From assembly GCA_023511915.1 (NCBI GenBank), contig JAIMAN010000005.1, positions 1 through 64,000 on the forward strand: 64,000 nucleotides of DNA. The letters run 5' to 3'. Shown here one piece after another: positions 14,725 through 23,146 of this stretch. A program made the position numbers and the translations under genes. How positions within the stretch are numbered: position 1 is the first letter of the stretch; each line of letters opens with the position of its first letter. A model generated the notes under the pieces. The model made no database searches. It worked only from the letters and a program-made list of their open reading frames with translations, and was not told where the DNA came from. The DNA is from Armatimonadota bacterium (GTDB lineage Bacteria; Armatimonadota; Fimbriimonadia; Fimbriimonadales; GBS-DC).

Positions 14725-17385
14725 CTATCCGCGCAGTTGTTGCGCCACGAGTTGGGGCGTTTGCGCCAGCGCGTCGGCGAGGTGTTCGGGGTGTTTGCCG
14801 CCCGCTTGGGCGAAGTCGGGTCGCCCGCCGCCAGAGCCGCCGACCGCCTGCGCAATCTGGCGGATGAGGTTGCCCGCGTGGATGCCCCGCTCGATCCACT
14901 GAGGCGCGACCTTGACCACCAGCGCGACCTTGCCGTCGTGCGCTGTGCCCAGCGCGGCGACGCCGACCCCGCGCTGTATCAGCCGATCGGCGACCGCGCC
15001 CAGCGACTTGGCGTCCACGCCCTGTACCGCTTGCGCCACCACAGGCACGCCGTCCACTTCGATGGGCGTGAGGCTCTCCACCGCTTGGCTGGCGGCGCGC
15101 TGCTTGAGTTGCTCCAGTTCGGTCTGCAGCGCGTCCAGTTGGCGTTGCAGGCGTTCTACGGCGGCGGGCAGTTCGGGCACGGGCGTCTGCATGCGTTCGG
15201 CGGCGGCGCGGATGGCATGCTCGCGCTCGCGCAGCCACTGATAAAGCGCGCGTCCCGTCAGCGCCTCGATACGCCGCACCCCTGCCGCGACGCTGCCCTC
15301 ATGCACGATTTTGAACAGCCCCGCCTCCACCGTGCTGCGCAAGTGCGTGCCGCCGCACAACTCCAGCGAGAAGCCCGGAATCTCTACCATGCGCACGCGC
15401 TCGCCGTACTTCTCGCCGAACAGCATCATCGCGCCGCGCCGACGCGCCTCGTCGATGGGCACATCGGGATACACGCGCACCTCCAACGCCTGCAGCAGTT
15501 TTTCGTTCACCAGCGATTCGATGCGCTCCAGTTCGTCGGGGGTCACGGCGCGCGGGTGCGTGAAGTCGAAGCGCAGTCGGTCGGGGGCGACCAGCGACCC
15601 CGCCTGCGCGACATGGGTTCCCAGCACTTGGCGCAGTGCGGCGTGCAGCAGGTGCGTGGCGGTGTGGTTGCGCTGGATGTCAAGCCTGCGCTCGGCGTCC
15701 ACTTGCGCCTGCACGGTCTCGCCCAAGCGCAGCGCGCCCTCAAGGATCCGCGCGTGGTGGAAGTAGTAGTCGTTCGCTTTTTGGGTGTCCAGCACCTGCG
15801 CGCGTCCGCCCTGCCACTCGATAACGCCCGTGTCGCCGACCTGTCCGCCCGACTCGGCGTAAAACGGCGTGCGGTTCAGCACAATCTCGACGGTCTCGCC
15901 CGCGTGCGCTTCGGGAATCAAGTCGCCCCCGCGCACGAGTCCGACCACCTGCGCCTCGCATGCGAGTTGCTCGTAGCCGACGAACGCGGTGGGCGGGGCG
16001 TGTTGCGCCAGTTCCGCCAGCGCCGCGCCCGTCTGCACGAACAGTTTCTCGGAGATGCCGCTTGCTTCGCGGGCGCGTTGGCGTTGCGCCGCCATCGCCC
16101 GCTCGAAGCCCTGCATATCGACGGCAATCCCGCGCTCGGCGGCGATTTCCTGCGTCAACTCCACAGGGAAGCCGAAGGTGTCGTACAGGGTGAACACGCG
16201 CGCGCCCGCCAGCGTGCGGGTCTGTTGCGTCTCGGCGTCCGTCAGCATCTCCTCCAGCCGCGCCAGCCCCGCCTGCACCGTGTGGCGGAAGCGTTGCTCC
16301 TCGTAGCGCAGGGTGGTCGTGATGTAGTCCTGCCGTTGGGCGAGTTCGGGGTACTGCTCGTCCAGCGCGTCGACGACGGCGGGCGCAAGGTCGGCGAAAA
16401 ACGGCGCTTCGATGCGCAGCACGCGCTGCCCGCGCAGAATCGCGCGACGGATGATGCGCCGCAGCACATAGCCGCGCCCCTCGTTCTGCGGGATGACGCC
16501 GTCGGCAATTGTGACGGTCGCCGCGCGGATGTGGTCGGCAATCAGGCGAATGGCGGTGTCGGTCGGCTCGCCCTGCTTGTAGCGCACGCCCGCGATTTGC
16601 TCGATGCGCCGCACAATCGGCTCGAACACATCGGTCTCGAACGGGCTTTCCAGCCCCATCAGCACGGCGGCGGTGCGCTCCAGCCCCATGCCTGTGTCGA
16701 TGTTCTGCTTCGGCAGCGGGGTCAGTTTCGGTTTGCCGTTCTCCTCGCTGCGCTCGTACTGCATAAACACAAGGTTCCAAATCTCCAGCCAGCGCCCACA
16801 ATCGCACGCGGGACCGCAGTTGGGGTTATTGCATCCGGTGTCGATGCGTGTGTCGTAGAAAATCTCGGAACAGGGACCGCAGGGACCGTTGGGACCCTCG
16901 GTGATGGCGTTGGCGGGCCAGAAGTTGGTCTTCTCGCCCAGTCGCCAGATGCGGTTTTCGGGGATGCCCACCTCGCGATGCCAGATGGTGAACGCCTCGT
17001 CGTCGTCTTGGAACACGGTGAACTGCAGGCGGTCGGTGTCTACCTTCAGCCGCTCGGTCAGGAACTCCCACGCGAACAGGATTGCCTCGCGCTTGAAGTA
17101 GTCGCCGAAGCTGAAGTTGCCCAGCATCTCAAAAAAGGTCAGGTGCGACAGGTCGCCGACCGATTCGATGTCGGTGGTGCGCAGGCATTTCTGCACGGTG
17201 GTCACGCGCGGGGCAGGAGGCTGCGCCGCGCCCAGAAAGTAGGGCTTGAACTGCACCATGCCCGCGCTGGTGAACAGCAGCGACGGGTCTTTCGGCACGA
17301 GGCTGTCCGAGGGCAGCAGCAAGTGCCCCTTGTCCTGAAAGTAGCCCAAAAATGCCCGTCGCAGCGCGCTCGCGTTCCAGTGCAT
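14725..17385 (-). CDS. alaS: Alanyl-tRNA synthetase
   Basis: A full-length 886-residue class II synthetase. The catalytic domain begins in the usual way (FLGYFQDKGH, SAGMVQFKPYFLG, CLRTTDIESVGDLSHLTFFEMLGNFSFGDYFK), the editing domain carries HTATHLLHAALRQVLG and CGGTH for zinc binding, and the C-terminal DHHA1-like domain ends near GGSGGGRPDFAQAGG. It charges tRNA-Ala and edits Ser/Gly mischarging. ATG start has GGAGGGAGCG just upstream and a GGTATACT element 25 nt away. The 891-aa plus-strand ORF over the same region is a codon-bias shadow. Confidence 0.97.
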   Translation of the reverse strand: MHWNASALRRAFLGYFQDKGHLLLPSDSLVPKDPSLLFTSAGMVQFKPYFLGAAQPPAPRVTTVQKCLRTTDIESVGDLSHLTFFEMLGNFSFGDYFKREAILFAWEFLTERLKVDTDRLQFTVFQDDDEAFTIWHREVGIPENRIWRLGEKTNFWPANAITEGPNGPCGPCSEIFYDTRIDTGCNNPNCGPACDCGRWLEIWNLVFMQYERSEENGKPKLTPLPKQNIDTGMGLERTAAVLMGLESPFETDVFEPIVRRIEQIAGVRYKQGEPTDTAIRLIADHIRAATVTIADGVIPQNEGRGYVLRRIIRRAILRGQRVLRIEAPFFADLAPAVVDALDEQYPELAQRQDYITTTLRYEEQRFRHTVQAGLARLEEMLTDAETQQTRTLAGARVFTLYDTFGFPVELTQEIAAERGIAVDMQGFERAMAAQRQRAREASGISEKLFVQTGAALAELAQHAPPTAFVGYEQLACEAQVVGLVRGGDLIPEAHAGETVEIVLNRTPFYAESGGQVGDTGVIEWQGGRAQVLDTQKANDYYFHHARILEGALRLGETVQAQVDAERRLDIQRNHTATHLLHAALRQVLGTHVAQAGSLVAPDRLRFDFTHPRAVTPDELERIESLVNEKLLQALEVRVYPDVPIDEARRRGAMMLFGEKYGERVRMVEIPGFSLELCGGTHLRSTVEAGLFKIVHEGSVAAGVRRIEALTGRALYQWLREREHAIRAAAERMQTPVPELPAAVERLQRQLDALQTELEQLKQRAASQAVESLTPIEVDGVPVVAQAVQGVDAKSLGAVADRLIQRGVGVAALGTAHDGKVALVVKVAPQWIERGIHAGNLIRQIAQAVGGSGGGRPDFAQAGGKHPEHLADALAQTPQLVAQQLRG

Positions 17386-17410
17386 CGCTCCCTCCGCTGT
17401 TGCGCAGGAT

Positions 17411-17418
17411 AGTATACC
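17411..17418 (-). promoter_or_regulatory. Extended -10 of alaS
   Basis: Minus-strand GGTATACT; predicted leader about 19 nt with a GGAGG site. Confidence 0.6.
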
Positions 17419-17440
17419 TAAGCGTGAGTGAGCCGCCTGC

Positions 17441-18661
17441 CTATTTTGCGCGGGATTGACGCAGGGCGAGCGCGCTGAGCAGCAGGCTCACCAGCCACGC
17501 GCCGACGGCGACGCTGAGGATGCCCGCCTGAAAGTCGCCCGTAAGCGCGACCAGCGTGCCTGGAATGAACGAGCCGCCGACCCCGCCCAGCAGCACGGTC
17601 GTCCCGTTGTATAGCCCCGTGCCCGCGCCGACGCGCTCTGCGGGCAGCATCCCCTGCAAGGTCGCAAACTCCTGCGCGTTGAAACTGCTCTGCAGGAACA
17701 CCCCCAGCGCCAGCAGCGCAATCACCATCGCGTTGGCGTCTACATACGCCGTTAGCAGCACACACAGCCCTGCCAGCAGCAGCCCCGCACTGGCGAACGG
17801 CACACGCCTGCCCGTGCGGTCGCCCCAGTACGCCCAGAAAAACACGCCCGCAGTCCCCGCGATGAACACCCCGAACAGCGGCAGGCTCAACTCGCCGAAC
17901 GGGATGCCGCGCGTGCGGTTCAGATAACTGGGCAGCCAGTTCAGGATGCCGAACACGCAGAAGGCGTTGCACACGCCCGCCGCAAGGTACAGCCAGAACG
18001 CCAGCGGATCGCGTGCGCCGTATGCCCGCAGCGCGTCGGCGAGATGCAGGCGCGCGCCCGAACCCTGCGACGGCTGCCAATCGGGCGGCTGGTCGCTGAT
18101 GCAGCGCACCACCAACGGTAGACTAACTGCCATCCCCGCCGCGCCCAGCAGTAGAAAGGTCGCCCGCCAGCCGAACCGCTCCGCCAGCGGCACCACAATC
18201 AGCGGCGCAACCGCCAGCGCGACCAAGATGCCCGCCACATAGATCGAGTTTGCCCGCCCGCGCTCGTGCGGGGCGAACCACCGCCCGACCAGCGCGCTGT
18301 TCATCGGCATATGCACGCTCTCCGCCGCGCCCAAGAGCAGGCGCAGCGCAATCAGCGCGCCCAGCGAGCCACCCAACGGGTAAAACAGCATCGTGCAGAC
18401 CGAAAAGCCCACCACCGACGCCATCAGGCTGCGCTTGACGCCCCACCGCTCCGCCAGCGGGCTAAGGATCACCTGCGCTACGCCGAAGGTCAGGTAGAAC
18501 GCGCCCAGCAGCAGGTTGCCGTAATGCCCGATTTGGCGGTCGTCCCAGCCGAACTCGCGTGCAACCTGCGGCAGCACAATCGCCAAGTTGTTGCGATCCA
18601 AGTAATGCACGAACACCGTGACCGCCAGCACCAGCGGGATTGTCCATCGGTTGCGCGTCAT
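17441..18661 (-). CDS. MFS transporter (ACS-like)
   Basis: A 406-residue inner-membrane transporter with about 12 hydrophobic segments. The N terminus (FVHYLDRNNLAIVLPQ) and the loop 2-3 region (LSPLAERWGVKRSL) resemble the anion:cation symporter branch of the major facilitator superfamily (sugar acids, organic anions). GAAESVHMPMNSALVGRWF is consistent with this. Substrate unknown. The ATG is 8 nt from a GGTATACT element, so the mRNA is predicted leaderless. Follows the 18677 gene and precedes alaS on the same strand. Confidence 0.87.
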   Translation of the reverse strand: MTRNRWTIPLVLAVTVFVHYLDRNNLAIVLPQVAREFGWDDRQIGHYGNLLLGAFYLTFGVAQVILSPLAERWGVKRSLMASVVGFSVCTMLFYPLGGSLGALIALRLLLGAAESVHMPMNSALVGRWFAPHERGRANSIYVAGILVALAVAPLIVVPLAERFGWRATFLLLGAAGMAVSLPLVVRCISDQPPDWQPSQGSGARLHLADALRAYGARDPLAFWLYLAAGVCNAFCVFGILNWLPSYLNRTRGIPFGELSLPLFGVFIAGTAGVFFWAYWGDRTGRRVPFASAGLLLAGLCVLLTAYVDANAMVIALLALGVFLQSSFNAQEFATLQGMLPAERVGAGTGLYNGTTVLLGGVGGSFIPGTLVALTGDFQAGILSVAVGAWLVSLLLSALALRQSRAK

Positions 18662-18669
18662 GGTGGGGG

Positions 18670-18677
18670 AGTATACC
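18670..18677 (-). promoter_or_regulatory. Extended -10 of the 17441 transporter
   Basis: Minus-strand GGTATACT ending 8 nt before the ATG and touching the stop codon of the upstream gene; leaderless transcript predicted. Confidence 0.6.
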
Positions 18678-19219
18678 TACCGCCTCCGAATCAGTCGCCA
18701 AAACAGATAACTCGCCAGCGCGCCGCCGACCAGCCCGCCCAGCAGCGACGCCAGCAGCGGGGGCAGCTGCATCTGCCCAAACAGCCACGCCAGCGGCAGC
18801 GAGAGGAGAACAATCAGCCCCAGCGTGTTGAGCAGCGCGCGGCGCGCTGTGCGCTGGGCGGCGCGCTCCAGCCGAAGCATTGCCTCGAAGTCCGCCGCGC
18901 CGTGCTGCAGGTACTCGTTCAAGCCGCGCAACTCCGCCACAATCAGGTCGGCGTCCTGCGCGCTGAGCGTGCGCACCGAGCGCGGGAAGTCGAAGGTCAC
19001 ATCGACCAGCGTCTGCGCGCCCCACGGCTGCACCTTCGCATCCACGATGATGGGCAACTGGCGCGGCGACATCGTGAGCAGGGCTTTCCACAGGCTTCCC
19101 CGCGCCCAGCGCAACTCCGACGGCAAAGTCCGATAGCCCACCGCGCCGAAGTAGTCGTTCAGCCGCGCGGTAGCGGTCTGCGCATCGCACGCCGTCGCGC
19201 CCGACCAGCGGAACTTCAT
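18677..19219 (-). CDS. Uncharacterised protein with C-terminal membrane hairpin
   Basis: A 180-residue protein I do not recognise. Residues 1-120 are soluble, with mixed beta/alpha character ([22 protein letters not shown]). The last 60 residues hold two hydrophobic segments ([20 protein letters not shown] and [20 protein letters not shown]) and end in RLIRRR, suggesting a membrane anchor with the soluble part in the cytoplasm. Start MKFRW overlaps the thymidine kinase stop by 4 nt (ATGA), so it is coupled to tdk; the longer track ORF lies in the shadow of tdk. Confidence 0.75.
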   Translation of the reverse strand: MKFRWSGATACDAQTATARLNDYFGAVGYRTLPSELRWARGSLWKALLTMSPRQLPIIVDAKVQPWGAQTLVDVTFDFPRSVRTLSAQDADLIVAELRGLNEYLQHGAADFEAMLRLERAAQRTARRALLNTLGLIVLLSLPLAWLFGQMQLPPLLASLLGGLVGGALASYLFWRLIRRR

Positions 19220-19842
19220 GGCGTCTCCCCTGCGCGTCGGATACCCCGCAGCAGCCGCTTGCGATAGGCAGGCGGTACGCGGCGCACCTGATGGCAGTTG
19301 CGGCAGCGCGCCTCGTAGTGGTCGTCCGCGCCGACCAGAATCGTCGGCTCGTCCCACGCGGCAGGGCGACCGTCCACCAGCCGCTGCGTGTGGCTCGCAG
19401 GGCGACCGCACTGCACGCAAATCGCGCGGAGCTTAATCACCTCGTCCGCGTGCGCCATCAGCAACGGCATAATCCCGAACGGCTGGCGACGGAAGTCCTG
19501 ATCCAGCCCCGCCACGATGACCGTCTTGCCCGCATCCGCCAGCTCCACGCACAGGCGCACCAACTCCTCGTCGAAAAACTGCGCCTCCTCGATGGCGACG
19601 ACCTCCGTGTCGGCGTCCAGATGGCACAGCAACTCGCGCGTGTTGCGCACGGGGATGGCTTCCCACTGCACGCCGTTGTGCGTCGCGACGGCAGTGTGCG
19701 CGAAGCGGTCATCCAGCGCGTGTTTGAACACCTGCACCTTCTTGCGGGCATACATCGCGCGGCGCACAAGGCGTATCAGCTCCTCCGACTTGCCCGCGAA
19801 CATACTGCCGCAAATCACGGTTAGTTGACCCAGCGGTTTCAT
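19216..19842 (-). CDS. tdk: Thymidine kinase (type II)
   Basis: A 208-residue cytosolic enzyme phosphorylating thymidine to dTMP with ATP. Walker [14 protein letters not shown] (about residues 12-24), Walker B-like [11 protein letters not shown] with the catalytic Glu, and two Cys pairs (CVQCGRP, CRNCHQV) forming the structural zinc site of the tetrameric TK1 family. Start MKPLGQ is preferred over the longer track start because AAGGTG lies 6 nt upstream. Coupled to the downstream membrane protein. Confidence 0.95.
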   Translation of the reverse strand: MKPLGQLTVICGSMFAGKSEELIRLVRRAMYARKKVQVFKHALDDRFAHTAVATHNGVQWEAIPVRNTRELLCHLDADTEVVAIEEAQFFDEELVRLCVELADAGKTVIVAGLDQDFRRQPFGIMPLLMAHADEVIKLRAICVQCGRPASHTQRLVDGRPAAWDEPTILVGADDHYEARCRNCHQVRRVPPAYRKRLLRGIRRAGETP

Positions 19843-19890
19843 GCGTGCACCTTCGAATTCCCGAACCCACACGCAATTCCTGCAGGGCAT

Positions 19891-19899
19891 GGGTACAAT
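19891..19899 (+). promoter_or_regulatory. Extended -10 of uspA-like gene
   Basis: GGGTACAAT, followed within the short leader by GGGAGGAT and the ATG at 19920. A TTCCTGC motif sits 14 nt upstream. Confidence 0.62.
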
Positions 19900-19919
19900 A
19901 CTGCGGGAGGATACCGACG

Positions 19920-20369
19920 ATGCGATTGCCGTTCAAGAAAATCCTTGCGCCGACGGACTTCAGCGAGCCGTCCTACTATGCGCTCGATATGGCAGTGGAG
20001 CTGGCGGAGCATTTCAACGCCGAGTTGCACCTGCTGCATGTGGTGCCGCCGTTGCATGTGGTGCCCGTGCCCGTGAATGTGGAGATTCCGCTGTACGAAA
20101 GCGAGATGCGCGAGGCGGCGGAGCGCTCGATGGAAGAACTGATGGAGCAGCGCATCCCCAAGTCGCTGACCGTGTTCGCCAGCGTGATTTGGGGCGACCC
20201 CGCCGACGAGATTATCGCCTACCAGAAGGAGAAGGGGATTGACCTCATCGTAATCGCCACGCACGGGCGCAGCGGTTGGAAGCGATGGGTCTTCGGCTCT
20301 GTCACCGAGAAGGTCGTGCGCATCCCGACCTGCCCCGTGCTGACCATCAACGCGCCACAGGAGGGCTAA
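19920..20369 (+). CDS. Universal stress protein UspA family
   Basis: A 149-residue single-domain Usp protein: [20 protein letters not shown] at the N terminus and the ATP-binding consensus [19 protein letters not shown] near the C terminus. Usp proteins bind ATP and support survival under stress. Start at MRLPFKK with GGGAGG 9 nt upstream. The glycerophosphodiesterase gene begins 3 nt after the stop, so the two form an operon. Confidence 0.92.
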   Translation: MRLPFKKILAPTDFSEPSYYALDMAVELAEHFNAELHLLHVVPPLHVVPVPVNVEIPLYESEMREAAERSMEELMEQRIPKSLTVFASVIWGDPADEIIAYQKEKGIDLIVIATHGRSGWKRWVFGSVTEKVVRIPTCPVLTINAPQEG

Positions 20370-20372
20370 GCC

Positions 20373-21101
20373 ATGCGGTTCTGGGACGGCAAGCGCCCGC
20401 AGATTTGGGCGCATCGCGGCGCGAGCATGCACGCCCCCGAAAACACGCTGTCCGCGTTCCGCCTCGCGCTGGAGATGGGCGCGGACTGCCTCGAACTGGA
20501 CATCACCCCCAGCGCAGACGGCGCGCCGATGGTGATTCACGACCCCAACTTGGAGCGCACGACCAACGGCGCAGGCGATGTGCGCCAACTCAGCGCGGCG
20601 GAAATCCAACGCTACGACGCGGGCGTCAAGTTCGGCGCGAAATTCGCGGGCGAGCGCATCCCCACCCTCAACGAGGTCTTCGAGGCGTTCGGCAACCGCA
20701 CACGCTACAACATCGACATGAAGACCTTCTACCCCGAAGACCGCCCGATTGTGCGCACCGTGCTGGCGCTCATCGAAGAGTACCGCCTGATGCCGAATGT
20801 AATCATCTCGTCGTTCAGTTTGGACACGCTGCGCTGGTTTACGGAAGAGTCGCGCCGCATCCGCTTGGGCGTGCTGATTAGCCAATATACGCCCCACATG
20901 CTGTTGGAGGATGGGCGACGGTGGCAGGTGCGCTACGAGGCATTGCATCCCGAACACACGCTGGTAGACCCAGAGGCGATGCGCCGCGCCCGCCAACAGC
21001 GCAAAAAGATGGTCGTCTGGACGGTGAACGACGCGGAGCGCAAGCGCGAACTCGCCCAACTCGGCGTGGACGCCATTATCACGGATGACCCTGTGCGGTA
21101 G
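20373..21101 (+). CDS. Glycerophosphodiester phosphodiesterase
   Basis: A 242-residue TIM-barrel GDPD-family enzyme: WAHRGASMHAPENTLSAF (catalytic His and the PENT motif), LELDI metal ligands, VIHDPNLERTTNG (second catalytic His), and at the end VWTVNDAERKRELAQLGVDAIITDDP. It hydrolyses glycerophosphodiesters to glycerol 3-phosphate and an alcohol. No signal peptide, so probably cytosolic. Second gene of the operon with uspA; converges with the SDR gene. Confidence 0.94.
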   Translation: MRFWDGKRPQIWAHRGASMHAPENTLSAFRLALEMGADCLELDITPSADGAPMVIHDPNLERTTNGAGDVRQLSAAEIQRYDAGVKFGAKFAGERIPTLNEVFEAFGNRTRYNIDMKTFYPEDRPIVRTVLALIEEYRLMPNVIISSFSLDTLRWFTEESRRIRLGVLISQYTPHMLLEDGRRWQVRYEALHPEHTLVDPEAMRRARQQRKKMVVWTVNDAERKRELAQLGVDAIITDDPVR

Positions 21102-21107
21102 GTGGGA

Positions 21108-21956
21108 CTATCCCCCCTCGCGCCGACCTGCCTGCACGCCCTGCCAGACAATCTCCATCGGCTCGCCGTCGGGCGTGCAGTTGTAGACCGAGAAGTCCGT
21201 GACGCCCGCCTCGCGCAGCAGGTCTTCGTCGATCCACGCTTTGCCCGTGCAGGTGTGCGGCTCGCGGCGCACCAACTCGTACACGGCGTCCGCCATAATG
21301 TCCGCCTTGCGCCACTGCTGGGGCGTGCCCAGCCCCCACGCAATCGTCGCTTGGCTCTCAATCAGCGTGCGGGGCCACAGCGCGTTCACCGCGATATTAT
21401 GCTCGCGCACCTCCTCCGCCAGCCCCAACGCCAGCATCGTCATCCCGAACTTGGAAATCATATAAGCGACCTTGCCGGGCAGCACGCTGAGGTCTATCGG
21501 TGGTGACATGTTGATAATGTGCCCCCAGCGCTGCTGAATCATCGTGGGCAGCACGAGTTGGGAGGCGACGAAACTCGCCCGCAGGTTCACCTGCATCACG
21601 AGGTCGAAGCGTTTGGGCGGCGTCTCCAGCGCGGGGTACCACCACAGCGCGCCCGCGTTGTTGACCAAGATGTCGATGCGCCCGAAGGTCTCCAGCGTGG
21701 CGTCCACCATGCGCTGCAGGGCGTTCTCGTCGCGCACATCGACTTGGAGGGGCAGCGCACGCCCGCCCAGCGCGGCGACCTCCTCCGCGACGGTGTAGAT
21801 GGTGCCGGGCAGGCGCGGGTCAGGCTCGGCGGTCTTGGCAGCGATGACCACCGCGACGCCCTCCTTCGCCAAGCGCAGCGCAATCGCGCGCCCAATCCCG
21901 CGACTCGCGCCCGTGATAATCGCCACGCGCCCCTGCAAATCGGTGTAGGTCGGCAT
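21108..21956 (-). CDS. Short-chain dehydrogenase/reductase (HSDL2-like)
   Basis: A 282-residue NAD(P)-dependent SDR. Cofactor motif TGASRGIGRAIALRLA (about residues 14-29), NNAG, and the catalytic Ser (INMSPP) and Tyr-X3-Lys (YMISK). The SPPI(D/N) region and C-terminal extension resemble hydroxysteroid dehydrogenase-like 2 proteins. Substrate unknown. ATG chosen at MPTYTDLQ, 6 nt from a GGTATGCT -10, suggesting leaderless translation. Divergent from pdhA with facing promoter elements. Confidence 0.88.
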   Translation of the reverse strand: MPTYTDLQGRVAIITGASRGIGRAIALRLAKEGVAVVIAAKTAEPDPRLPGTIYTVAEEVAALGGRALPLQVDVRDENALQRMVDATLETFGRIDILVNNAGALWWYPALETPPKRFDLVMQVNLRASFVASQLVLPTMIQQRWGHIINMSPPIDLSVLPGKVAYMISKFGMTMLALGLAEEVREHNIAVNALWPRTLIESQATIAWGLGTPQQWRKADIMADAVYELVRREPHTCTGKAWIDEDLLREAGVTDFSVYNCTPDGEPMEIVWQGVQAGRREGG

Positions 21957-21962
21957 AGCAAT

Positions 21963-21985
21963 AGCATACCCCGTTCGGGTACACT
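21963..21985. promoter_or_regulatory. Divergent -10 pair for SDR (-) and pdhA (+)
   Basis: AGCATACC (minus-strand GGTATGCT) and GGGTACACT are separated by six bases, CCGTTC. Each promoter's upstream region overlaps the other's start site, so the two polymerases cannot bind independently. Confidence 0.6.
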
Positions 21986-22008
21986 GTATGCCGACTCTGG
22001 AGGCTGGC

Positions 22009-23037
22009 ATGAAGACGACCAAACGCGCGAAGACCGCCACGAACTCGAAATCGGCGCAGCGGGCATACACCCCGACCACGCAAGAGATTGTCGATTTGTA
22101 TAAGCAGATGCTGTTTATCCGTCGCTTCGAGGAACACTGCGACAAGGCGTACCGCCAAGACAAAATCGGCGGCTATTTGCACCTGTATATTGGGCAGGAG
22201 GCGCTCGCGCTGGGCTTTATCCACCACCTGCGCCCTGAAGACCGCGTGCTGGGGCACTATCGCGACCACGCCTATGTGCTGGCGCTGGGCAGCGACCCGC
22301 GCGCGGTGATGGCGGAACTGTACGGCAAGGTCACGGGGCTGTGTCGCGGCAAGGGCGGCTCGATGCACCTGTACGACAAGGCGAAGAACTTCCTCGGCGG
22401 CTACGGCATTGTGGGCGATGTGACGGGCATCGCTACAGGCGTCGCCTTCGCCCAGAAGTACGAGGAGACAGGGGGCATCACGCTCTGCTTCTTCGGCGAC
22501 GGCGGCATGAACGCGGGACTGCTCCACGAATCGCTCAACATGGCGGGGCTGTGGAAACTGCCCGTGATTTACATCGTCGAGAACAACAAGTACGCCATGG
22601 GCACGCCCGTCGAACTGCACTCCGCTGTGCCGAACCTCGCGCAACGCGCCAGCGTCTACGGCTTCCCCAGCAAGCAGATCGACGGGATGGACATGTTTAA
22701 TGTGCTGGACGAGGCGAAGGCGATTATCGACCATGTGCGCACGCACCAAGAGCCGTACTTCGTGGAGGCGATTGTGTACCGTTTTGTGGGGCACGGCGCG
22801 GCGGACATCACGGACCCCGGCTCGTACCGCACGCGCGAGGAGGTCGACGAGTGGCGCAAGCGCGACCCGCTCACCAATCTCCAGCAGTACCTGTTAGCGC
22901 ACAACTTGGCGACGGAGGCGGACTTGAAAGTCTGGGACGAGCAGGCGCGTGAGCAGGTCGCCGACGCCGCCCGCTTCGCCGACGAAAGCCCCGACCCCGA
23001 CCCCAGCGAACTCTCCATGCATGTGCTGGCGGATTAG
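22009..23037 (+). CDS. pdhA: Pyruvate/2-oxoacid dehydrogenase E1 alpha subunit
   Basis: A 342-residue thiamine diphosphate-dependent E1 alpha: LHLYIGQEALALGF, SMHLYDKAKNFLGGYGIVG, and the TPP motif GDGGMNAGLLHESLNMAGLWKLPVIYIVENN. With the beta subunit it decarboxylates pyruvate or a branched-chain 2-oxoacid and passes the acyl group to E2. The track start (21988) lies only 2 nt from the -10 and should precede the transcript start, so I use MKTTKRAK, which has GGAGG 7 nt upstream. No pdhB or E2 is adjacent, so the partner is encoded elsewhere. It could equally serve acetoin or branched-chain substrates. Confidence 0.9.
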   Translation: MKTTKRAKTATNSKSAQRAYTPTTQEIVDLYKQMLFIRRFEEHCDKAYRQDKIGGYLHLYIGQEALALGFIHHLRPEDRVLGHYRDHAYVLALGSDPRAVMAELYGKVTGLCRGKGGSMHLYDKAKNFLGGYGIVGDVTGIATGVAFAQKYEETGGITLCFFGDGGMNAGLLHESLNMAGLWKLPVIYIVENNKYAMGTPVELHSAVPNLAQRASVYGFPSKQIDGMDMFNVLDEAKAIIDHVRTHQEPYFVEAIVYRFVGHGAADITDPGSYRTREEVDEWRKRDPLTNLQQYLLAHNLATEADLKVWDEQAREQVADAARFADESPDPDPSELSMHVLAD

Positions 23038-23057
23038 GGCATCCTCTGCCGCGTAAT

Positions 23058-23088
23058 CGGCAGGAATCGCTGTCGGGGGCAGGAATCA
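23058..23088. repeat. Paired GGCAGGAATC motifs, 20 bp apart
   Basis: CGGCAGGAATC and GGGCAGGAATC start 20 bp apart, about two helical turns, upstream of the membrane-HTH gene. They are the reverse complement of the recurrent TTCCTGCC motif. Possible operator. Confidence 0.45.
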
Positions 23089-23146
23089 TGTATCTTCCCC
23101 CGAACCGAAACGCTATCTGGGGCGCAAGAACAGGGAGGTTATCTCG

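Noticed and set aside
14737-17412. 891-aa plus-strand ORF antisense to alaS
   Set aside because: Arg/His/Ala-rich translation with no domains; alaS on the other strand is unmistakable. GC-rich codon bias leaves long open antisense frames.
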